A stretch of 7,535 nucleotides of DNA from Candidatus Zhuqueibacterota bacterium RBG_16_48_16 (GTDB taxonomy: Bacteria > Zhuqueibacterota > Zhuqueibacteria > Residuimicrobiales > Sediminimicrobiaceae): the NCBI GenBank assembly GCA_001771235.1, contig METF01000157.1:1-7535 (forward strand), in the 5' to 3' direction. Position numbers and translations under genes: made by a program. The notes beneath the pieces are model-generated. The model did not search any database, was not told the DNA's origin, and saw nothing but the letters and a program-made list of their open reading frames with translations. Below, in pieces: positions 1-5,086 of this stretch (within the stretch, counting starts at the first letter, position 1; each line of letters opens with the position of its first letter).

Positions 1-758
1 CGGTGTTCAGGGACAGCACTTACAAAGTCCATCAATCGGTAAAGTTGGATAAAAAATTCCGCTGGCTTTTTACCTTTATCACCTTTTCGGAAACGTTCGA
101 AAGTTACAATCCTTTTACTTTTTTGCCGTTTGATGGTTACCTGAGCCAGCAGGAATTGGCATCGCTGCAAGCCGGGGTCGACAGCTCTGAGCTGGATGAT
201 AAAGTCGAGCAATGGATGCAGCGATCCGCATTTGAAGATCTTTATCACAATATAAAGCAGAACGCCCTGGAATTAAAGGACCCGGCAATCGATGAAGCGG
301 TCTTTTCCATTCACAAGGAAGAGTTCTATGATCTTATCGTCGACTCCAATGAAAGCTACGATGCCATGGCTGACACGACCGTAGCCTTCTTCAATCGCAT
401 CTCCAGGACGACGTCCTTTGATCAGATGAAAGACAGCATACAGAGCTATTTTGACCAGATCGAAGAGTCGATGACTTTTCTCCTGGAGGTGGGCACGAAT
501 GACTATGCGGCCAATATCATTATGCCGGGGGCGATAATCGGTACCAATGCTGATGAGATTGAAGGCAATAAAGTCTCGTGGCAAATTCGCCCCAAGCGTT
601 TTTTCGTCGAAGATTATAACTTGTGGGTCGAGTCGCGGGTAATAAACGCCTGGGCGATTGTGGTGACGGTAGCCGTCTTGATTGCGATGGCGGTGGTGCT
701 GGTGCTGACATCGAAGCGCAAAAGACCGAAGACTCTTGCCCGAATTACGGATACCTGA
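1..758 (+). CDS. Membrane-anchored extracytoplasmic protein, 5' end outside window (partial)
   Basis: The reading frame is open from the left edge to a TGA at 756-758. A GTG at position 3 is the first possible start but has no visible ribosome-binding site, so I read this as the 3' part of a longer gene. The visible ~251 residues are mostly polar and acidic. They end in one strong transmembrane helix (about residues 214-236 counted from the GTG) followed by a basic tail, KRKRPK. This predicts an extracytoplasmic domain with a C-terminal anchor and a short cytoplasmic tail. Just before the helix, residues 174-193 read MPGAIIGTNADEIEGNKVSW, a pattern that reminds me of LppM/DUF3153-like surface domains; this is recognition by memory, not a proven match. 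The last three codons before the stop overlap the heptamer array. Its function is unknown. It is convergent with the DUF2235 gene. Confidence 0.75.
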   Translation, partial: VFRDSTYKVHQSVKLDKKFRWLFTFITFSETFESYNPFTFLPFDGYLSQQELASLQAGVDSSELDDKVEQWMQRSAFEDLYHNIKQNALELKDPAIDEAVFSIHKEEFYDLIVDSNESYDAMADTTVAFFNRISRTTSFDQMKDSIQSYFDQIEESMTFLLEVGTNDYAANIIMPGAIIGTNADEIEGNKVSWQIRPKRFFVEDYNLWVESRVINAWAIVVTVAVLIAMAVVLVLTSKRKRPKTLARITDT

Positions 759-915
759 TACCGGATGCCGGATACCAGATGCCGGATGCCGGATGCCGGA
801 TGCCGGATACCAGATGCCAGTAACCAGCATCTGGAATCTGGAATCTGGTATCTGGTATCTGGTTTCTGGTTTCTGGTTTCTGGTTTCTGATTTCTGGTAC
901 CTGGCATCTGGTATC
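748..915. repeat. Inverted array of 24 heptanucleotide units
   Basis: The tract is 168 bp, exactly 24 units of 7 bp kept in one register. Units 1-11 (748-824) follow the pattern C(G/A/T)GATRC, with CGGATGC and CGGATAC dominant and three CGGATGC in a row at 783-803. Unit 11 is the divergent CAGTAAC, and unit 12 (825-831, CAGCATC) is the turn. Units 13-24 (832-915) follow TGGNNTC-like patterns: TGGAATC x2, TGGTATC x2, TGGTTTC x4, then TGATTTC, TGGTACC, TGGCATC, TGGTATC. The second half is the reverse complement in type of the first, so a transcript from either strand could fold into an approximately 80-bp imperfect stem with many G-U pairs. No T-tract follows either end, so a standard intrinsic terminator is not supported. 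It occupies the spacer between convergent genes. The nature of the repeat is seen directly; its function is unknown. Confidence 0.95.
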
Positions 916-984
916 TCGGGCTAAATGAAGAGTACAGACTTGGCGTGTAAGATTAAGACCTGCGAGTGAATGCAAACGGATAGA

Positions 985-2628
985 TTACCCAACCTGTTCT
1001 TCTGCTCTTTTAAACTCTTCCCTCACCCGGCTCCAGTAATTATCGCAAAGAAATTTCATCCTGTTTCTAATCGCGCCATTGGCGAAAAGAACAAGCAGGA
1101 GAAACAGGGCCAAAAACACAAAGCAAAACGGATGCTGCTGGAAATAATATCCGGCGGGCTGTACGTATCCTTTCGCAAATCCCGGGGCAAGGCTTGCCAC
1201 GCTGCTCCATATTTTTCCGATGAGCTGGCCGAAACCACTCACCTGAAGTGGCGCTTGGGAATTTTTCAAAAAAATAACAATCCACCCAATCGCAACGACA
1301 GTATACGTGACGAAAAGCCAGAACAAGCCGATCCGCCAGGCGATGTGTTTTGCCGTGCGGCTTGACAGGCTTTTCCCTTTAACTCCGATGCGCTCATTCT
1401 CTTTCCTGATGATTTCTTTGAACGTCGTCTGCATTTCCCCCAGGAACTCCGGCGCCACTCCCGGCGAGCCGCTGATGTCGATGTCAAAATCCGACGGCAG
1501 GTTGCCGGGTGCGTAGTTTTGCGTCGATTGCAGTATGCGCTCAAAAGCCGACACATGGATCCTGGCCGGGCCTTTACAGTTCTTTTTGCCCAGGACCTCG
1601 ATCTGTCTCGGCCGGTATCGATAATAACTGGCAAATCCGGCGCGAGAGTCGTAGAGCTTATCGTGGACGTTTGCGCCGCTGCGTGTTTTGTCCATGGCGC
1701 CTTCATAAAAACGCAGACCGTGTTCGGTTGCTTTGGCCATCATCCAGTAAAGGGAAACATGAGCCATGCCCTGTTTCGGATAGCCTCCGCCGACGTTGGA
1801 ATGTACGCCAGGGAACCAGACCTGCTCGATGCCGCTATGCTCGCCCTGGTGCTCGTTCCATAGAACCGGGTGAAATGTGTGCCGTTCATCGTCGATGGAC
1901 ATCGCATGGAATCCAAACTCGACGTCTTTACTCAAATCGTGGCTGTGAAAACGGATGCAAAAGATTTTGTCCAACACCCACCGAAGGCCATCGAATGGCA
2001 CACCAATAGCGTCAACCGTGTCCCACACGCCGATACATTTGATTTTGCTATCCGGCAGGGAATTCTCCCTTCTAAAAGTGGCTGCGGCTTGAATGTTCCT
2101 GCCAATCCCAAATCGACGAAGAAACCTCACCAAAATGTTACTCTTGCGCCAGTGATCTCGCCTGTAGGCTTTGTAAGCCTCTCTCACACCCTTTTTCACA
2201 TCGCTCGAACTACCATACTTTGGCTTGCCGTTCGCCATTTTTTGCCTGTCAAGGATGCCGCATTTTGTGATGAGTCCGGCCAGAGAGCGTACGGTGAAAG
2301 CGCCGCGACTAAAACCGAAAAGGTAAATATCATCACCGGGCGCATAGTTTTTCACTATAAATTCATACAGTTGCCGGATGTTCCTGCTCAAGCCCCATCC
2401 GAATGCCCCGCCGAGAATCTTCCACAGCTTGAAATCTTCCGTGCCGATGCCATCGTCATAAAAGGACAACTGCTGCTTTAATTGCGGATTCTCCTTATGG
2501 CCATGAATATCGACAGAATTATACAGCCGCCAGACATTGGTGCCGTTGCCTTTGCCACCCAAATTGCCGGTTCCGTCTGAGCAGAGGACGATATTTTTCG
2601 AGCGGCGATTCACCGTTTCACCCGACAT
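985..2628 (-). CDS. DUF2235 alpha/beta-hydrolase with two C-terminal membrane helices
   Basis: The protein has 547 residues and starts at ATG 2628, with AAAGGA seven bases upstream. The N-terminal ~400 residues carry the DUF2235 (Pfam T6SS phospholipase effector Tle1-like) signature. It opens with KNIVLCSDGTGN (11-22), followed by FYDDGIGT (57-63), the nucleophile elbow GFSRGAF with Ser107, then VWDTVDAIGVP with Asp203 and WFPGVHSNVGGGYP with His276. Ser107, Asp203 and His276 are plausible as a Ser-Asp-His triad; the assignment of Asp and His is inferred. Two hydrophobic helices follow, about 429-455 and 499-519, with a basic/acidic cytoplasmic-type tail. Characterised Tle1 relatives are phospholipases delivered by type VI secretion, but no VgrG, PAAR, Hcp or immunity gene is nearby. 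A housekeeping, membrane-tethered lipase or esterase role is therefore at least as likely. The gene stands alone, and its 3' end faces the heptamer array. Confidence 0.95.
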   Translation of the reverse strand: MSGETVNRRSKNIVLCSDGTGNLGGKGNGTNVWRLYNSVDIHGHKENPQLKQQLSFYDDGIGTEDFKLWKILGGAFGWGLSRNIRQLYEFIVKNYAPGDDIYLFGFSRGAFTVRSLAGLITKCGILDRQKMANGKPKYGSSSDVKKGVREAYKAYRRDHWRKSNILVRFLRRFGIGRNIQAAATFRRENSLPDSKIKCIGVWDTVDAIGVPFDGLRWVLDKIFCIRFHSHDLSKDVEFGFHAMSIDDERHTFHPVLWNEHQGEHSGIEQVWFPGVHSNVGGGYPKQGMAHVSLYWMMAKATEHGLRFYEGAMDKTRSGANVHDKLYDSRAGFASYYRYRPRQIEVLGKKNCKGPARIHVSAFERILQSTQNYAPGNLPSDFDIDISGSPGVAPEFLGEMQTTFKEIIRKENERIGVKGKSLSSRTAKHIAWRIGLFWLFVTYTVVAIGWIVIFLKNSQAPLQVSGFGQLIGKIWSSVASLAPGFAKGYVQPAGYYFQQHPFCFVFLALFLLLVLFANGAIRNRMKFLCDNYWSRVREEFKRAEEQVG

Positions 2629-2705
2629 AACTCCATCCTTTCTCCTAACAAAATGTCCTCACCCATAAAGTGATAGGTGTGGGTCTTCCAGTTCATACAG
2701 CAAAG

Positions 2706-2732
2706 CCTGACAGGGTTCCGAACCCTGTCAGG
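2706..2732. repeat. Perfect 12-bp-arm palindrome (CCTGACAGGGTT type)
   Basis: The arms CCTGACAGGGTT (2706-2717) and AACCCTGTCAGG (2721-2732) pair perfectly around a 3-base loop, CCG. No T-tract follows on either strand, so this looks like a dispersed palindromic repeat rather than a terminator. I recall similar CCTGACAGGGTT palindromes being scattered in many Bacteroidota-like genomes; that is from memory. Confidence 0.8.
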
Positions 2733-2793
2733 GTTGCAGCCATTGCAATAAGTTTGGAATCGTTCTACCAGAACAAAAACTCCTTATCAACTG

Positions 2794-2925
2794 TGTCATT
2801 GCGAGTAGTGAGGAACGAACGACGAAGCGATCCCCTTACTTTTCAGGAGATTGCTTCGGCAAGACTTGTCCTGAGCTTGTCGAAGGAAACGCCTCGCCAT
2901 GACAGCAAATTTTCAGATTGAATAG
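2794..2925. repeat. TGTCATTGCGAG-type dispersed element, copy 1
   Basis: The element is framed by TGTCATTGCGAG (2794-2805) and its near-perfect inverse CTCGCCATGACA (2893-2904, one mismatch), giving a 111-bp unit with terminal inverted repeats. The match to the second copy continues 21 bp further, to 2925. The section 2827-2925 is the reverse complement of 4300-4398 with 4 differences in 99 bases. A CGTTCAGACTCTA stretch at 2930-2942 resembles the outer ends of copy 2. It encodes nothing. It resembles the non-autonomous palindromic elements with TCATTGCGAG ends found across diverse bacteria. Confidence 0.85.
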
Positions 2926-2998
2926 TCGTCGTTCAGACTCTATATAAATTTCACCAATTTTAGACATGAACAAGTTCTCCGGCGAAAAAATTCAGTGA

Positions 2999-4207
2999 TC
3001 ATTCCGATGGTGCCCGCTGCTCGATGTTTGCTCTATTCGGCTTTTCCAGTGCACCTGTTATTTTTGGAAAATCCCGAATACCCAACAGCGACGCAATTCT
3101 TATGGGGATTTCCGTATTATCGAACGTCCCTGTGAAACGATCACTCCCCGGGCCACAAGCATAAACCGGCACCATCGCGCCCGTGTGTTTGGTGCTCACC
3201 CACCTAATGTCAACTGTCTTACCATTCATATCGCCGCCGCTAAGGGCCATGCCACCGGTCTCATGATCGGCGGTAATCACAAGCAAGGTGTGCTTATCTC
3301 TCGCTACAAAATCCATCGCCGCGCCAATGGCCTCGTCGAACTGTTTCGTTTGCTTATAAACGCCATTTTCATCATTATCGTGTGCGCGCCAATCGATCTG
3401 GCTGCCCTCGACCATGAGGAAAAAACCTTCGCTATCACGCGCTAATAATCTTAGGGCGGTTTCGGTCATTTCCACGAGCGATGGCTCCTGAGAGCCATCG
3501 GTCAACTCCTTAGGAGCAAACAAACCCAATAAATATTCGGAATTGGCTTTCCGCAAACGATCTTTCGTGTCGACAAACTCGTAACCTTTTGCAGCCGCAA
3601 GCCGGATCAAATTCTTTTCGTCTTGTCTCTTGCTTTCGGGTTGTGATTTTGGCAGAAAATAGACCAATCCGCCGCCAAGGATGACATTCACCCGACGATC
3701 AATATATTGCTCGGCAATCCTGTCGTGCTGCTTCCGACTGGCAACGTGGGCCGCCATTCCCGCCGGAGTGGCATGGGTCACTTCGCAGGTGACCACCAGT
3801 CCGCTGGCCATACCCATCTGCTGGCAAGCCTCAAGGATGGTCAGGGCCTTCATGCTATCGGGCGTCACACCAATCATGCCGTTATGTGTCTTAAATCCCG
3901 TCGAAAAGGCCGTACTCGCCGCCGCAGAGTCGGTGATCAAATCGTCATCCGAATGGGTCATGGCAAAGCCCGTATAGGGCATCCTGTCGATGTTTAAAGT
4001 CCCGTTAGCTCCCTGGTAATGAATTCTCGTGGCCATTATATGCACCAATCCCATACCGTCGCCGATCATGAGAATGACATTTTTCGCCTTTCCTGCCTTG
4101 TGCGTATTCTCGGCATAAACACGGAGCGTAAGGGCGACGAATAATAAAATACTTGTCGTTGCCAAAAAGATTATTTTTCTAAACGGCTGTTTCACGGGAT
4201 ATGTCAC
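2999..4207 (-). CDS. Alkaline phosphatase, Sec-exported (PF00245 family)
   Basis: The 402-residue protein hydrolyses phosphate monoesters outside the cytoplasm, releasing inorganic phosphate. The start is GTG (4207-4205), since the sequence AGGGAGGA lies three bases upstream and the next in-frame Met falls inside the catalytic core. Residues 1-32 form a signal peptide with a VYA|E cleavage site. All catalytic motifs of the classical two-zinc/one-magnesium family are present: Asp50 in MIGDGMG; the Ser94 nucleophile in ITDSAAAST; His145 and Thr147 in THATPAG; Glu267, Asp272 and His276 in MVEGSQIDWRAHDND; Asp314-His315 in TADHETGG; and His341 in STKHTGA. The length is typical of the compact bacterial forms, shorter than E. 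coli PhoA. It is bracketed by inverted repeat copies. No Pho-box was recognised, so regulation by phosphate is an assumption. The family assignment is certain; the exact phoA/phoB/phoD-style naming is not. Confidence 0.98.
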   Translation of the reverse strand: MTYPVKQPFRKIIFLATTSILLFVALTLRVYAENTHKAGKAKNVILMIGDGMGLVHIMATRIHYQGANGTLNIDRMPYTGFAMTHSDDDLITDSAAASTAFSTGFKTHNGMIGVTPDSMKALTILEACQQMGMASGLVVTCEVTHATPAGMAAHVASRKQHDRIAEQYIDRRVNVILGGGLVYFLPKSQPESKRQDEKNLIRLAAAKGYEFVDTKDRLRKANSEYLLGLFAPKELTDGSQEPSLVEMTETALRLLARDSEGFFLMVEGSQIDWRAHDNDENGVYKQTKQFDEAIGAAMDFVARDKHTLLVITADHETGGMALSGGDMNGKTVDIRWVSTKHTGAMVPVYACGPGSDRFTGTFDNTEIPIRIASLLGIRDFPKITGALEKPNRANIEQRAPSE

Positions 4208-4220
4208 AATTCCTCCCTAA
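4208..4220 (-). promoter_or_regulatory. Ribosome-binding site deciding the GTG start of the phosphatase
   Basis: On the minus strand AGGGAGGA (4218-4211) sits three bases before GTG at 4207. This is the best Shine-Dalgarno match in the window. It settles the start, because no ATG exists in frame between it and the metal-binding motif. Confidence 0.8.
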
Positions 4221-4281
4221 TGTTTAGGCTGAAGTATCGCACGTAGGGGCGAAGCATTCCACTCAGAGACTCCCTTCAAAA

Positions 4282-4514
4282 CTGGTGTCTGACCGAAAAC
4301 TATTCAATCTGAAAATTTGCTGTCATTGCGAGGCGTTTCCTTCGACAAGCTCAGGACAAGTTTTGCCGAAGCAATCTCCTGATAAGTAAGGGGATTGCCC
4401 CGTTGGTTATTAACCTGCGGGGCTCCAATAAAGCAAATTGAACAGGAAATGAATCGCTTCCTCCGCTCGCAATGACAGTTTTTTTATCTTGCTGGTTTTC
4501 GTTCAGACACTAGC
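4282..4514. mobile_element. MITE-like element, copy 2, with nested inverted ends
   Basis: The outer ends CTGGTGTCTGACCGAAAAC (4282-4300) and GTTTTCGTTCAGACACTAG (4496-4514) are inverted repeats matching at 17 of 19 bases. Nested inside are the perfect 12-bp inverted ends TGTCATTGCGAG (4321-4332) and CTCGCAATGACA (4466-4477). Bases 4300-4398 are the inverse of copy 1. Compared with copy 1, this copy carries about 55 extra bases (4399-4453). Part of that insert forms a nested hairpin, with GCCCCG (4397-4402) pairing with CGGGGC (4418-4423) and GGTT pairing with AACC inside. No transposase is present. No clean target-site duplication was found at the outer ends, so mobility is inferred from structure alone. 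It begins 75 bases upstream of the phosphatase start and may supply part of its promoter region. Confidence 0.55.
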
Positions 4515-4660
4515 TATGAATCATGCAAAGAATTCTTCGCCCCCGCTACTATCGTCGAAATATATCCACTAAAACAAACGGTAGCAAACCAAAATGCCGT
4601 AATAAAATTTAATCACGAGAAATACAATAAGAAATAAGAAAAATGGTGAGATACCCCTTT
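4515..4660. other. AT-rich spacer without a gene
   Basis: There is no coding frame with a ribosome-binding site on either strand. A near-perfect 16-bp palindrome, GCAAAGAATTCTTCGC (4525-4540), directly follows the outer end of the MITE-like element and may be another dispersed repeat fragment. The rest is low-complexity AT-rich sequence. Confidence 0.6.
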
Positions 4661-4736
4661 CACTAAAATAAAAAAGCCGAGCCATCAACAGCTCTGGCTT
4701 AGGGGGGTCACCAGAGCCGGGGGAAGACGCTCGGCT
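4661..4736 (-). terminator. Intrinsic terminator-like hairpin with T-tract
   Basis: On the minus strand the stem AGCCGAGC/GCTCGGCT (4736-4729 with 4682-4675) is followed at once by TTTTTATTTT (4674-4665). The other strand has only ATTT after the stem, so the polarity is minus. The enclosed 46 bases contain a second stem, which makes this larger than a plain terminator. It could end the candidate small RNA or read-through from the gene at 5087-6085, whose stop is about 350 bases upstream. Confidence 0.6.
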
Positions 4737-4757
4737 ATTTCAGATATCCGAATATCT
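4662..4757 (-). ncRNA. Candidate small RNA with C-rich loops
   Basis: Read on the minus strand, the ~96-nt segment starts with hairpin CAGATAT-TCGG-ATATCTG (4758-4741). A linker leads into an 8-bp outer stem, AGCCGAGC (4736-4729) with GCTCGGCT (4682-4675). The outer stem encloses an unpaired GTCTTCCCCC (4728-4719), a 7-bp inner stem GCTCTGG (4717-4711) with CCAGAGC (4697-4691), and an inner loop containing CCCCCC. The molecule ends in TTTTTATTTT. Exposed CUUCCCCC and ACCCCCCU tracts are complementary to Shine-Dalgarno sequences, as in C-rich-loop regulatory RNAs known from other bacteria. A weak promoter lies just upstream. It does not match any riboswitch or RNA family I know. Both the transcript and the regulatory role are inferred. 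Confidence 0.4.
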
Positions 4758-4763
4758 GGAGAC

Positions 4764-4792
4764 AAGATACAAATCTGCTTTTGCTATTGCAA
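4764..4792 (-). promoter_or_regulatory. Possible promoter of the candidate small RNA
   Basis: On the minus strand TTGCAA (4792-4787) and TATCTT (4769-4764) are separated by exactly 17 bases. Each matches 4 of 6 positions of the sigma-70 consensus. The start would fall near 4757, the base of the first hairpin. A 7-bp inverted repeat, CTATTGC/GCAATAG (4784-4790 and 4796-4802), overlaps the -35 position and could be an operator. The signal is weak and, if the organism is a Bacteroidota relative, the consensus may not apply. Confidence 0.25.
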
Positions 4793-4869
4793 TCAGCAAT
4801 AGTACGTAAAAATGGGTGGGGAAAATGCTGATACTTTCAGAATGACAAACTCTCGTTATGGGTAGCTAT

Positions 4870-5016
4870 TCAGCCCACGAAACACACTAAATAAACTAAT
4901 TCTATTTCCAAGCATTGCTGATAAACTCCCATAAACCCGCATCCTTTGTTTTTAGAAACCTGAAAGCAAGCTCTCATGCTGTCATCACTTTCTGCAGGAT
5001 AAAGTAGTTCTGTCAT
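4870..5016 (-). pseudogene. Remnant of a GxxExxY-family gene
   Basis: A 48-codon frame runs from ATG 5016 to TGA 4870. It begins MTELLYPAES and continues ACFQVSKNKGCGFMGVYQQC and LEIEL. This is the recognisable N-terminal third of GxxExxY proteins, which usually run to about 125 residues and typically read YPEESY..., KGCGFLE.VYQECLEIEL. The conserved Glu of the name-giving motif is missing: GFM-GVY appears where GF(L)E.VY is expected, consistent with loss of one codon. The C-terminal PD/ExK-like part of the family cannot be found in any frame downstream. There is no Shine-Dalgarno sequence, only an AT-rich stretch upstream. I call it a decayed pseudogene. A new short peptide gene is possible but unlikely. 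Confidence 0.6.
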
Positions 5017-5086
5017 GATTATTATTTTTTTGATTTTTACGTGTGTTTAGTTGGCCAAATAGTTACCGTTATGGTACCAGGACGAG

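Larger units (their letters stand above)
2629..2998. other. Repeat-filled intergenic spacer (no gene)
   Basis: This 370-bp spacer lies upstream of the DUF2235 gene and downstream of the phosphatase gene. I see no credible reading frame on either strand. It contains a 12-bp-arm palindrome (2706-2732) and one copy of a TGTCATTGCGAG-type dispersed element (2794-2925). The 77 bases next to the DUF2235 start must hold its promoter, but no convincing -35/-10 pair could be picked by eye. No intrinsic terminator is visible just after the phosphatase stop. Confidence 0.8.

Noticed and set aside
748..915. CRISPR array
   Set aside because: The units are 7 bp with no spacers, and the two halves are inverted. 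No cas gene is present.
614..975. Several overlapping open frames on both strands rich in repeated SGIRHPA, PDAGCRM or SGFWFLV-like peptides
   Set aside because: They are the automatic result of reading a 7-bp repeat lacking stops in most frames. None has a ribosome-binding site or a non-repeat domain.
1509..2481. Long plus-strand open frames of 114 to 203 residues
   Set aside because: They lie entirely antisense to the DUF2235 gene, whose conserved motifs are clear. They show no recognisable domain and are shadow frames.
985..2628. Type VI secretion effector locus
   Set aside because: The DUF2235 domain is related to type VI lipases, but no secretion or immunity gene is in the window and the C-terminal helices argue against delivery.
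4661..4740. Known riboswitch (TPP, cobalamin, c-di-GMP, fluoride, guanidine)
   Set aside because: None of the conserved core sequences of these classes could be found, and the element is not in the leader of any gene.
4973..5030. Imperfect hairpin followed by a T-rich run on the plus strand, as a terminator
   Set aside because: The stem is only about five pairs, with no plus-strand gene upstream, and it overlaps the coding remnant of the GxxExxY gene.
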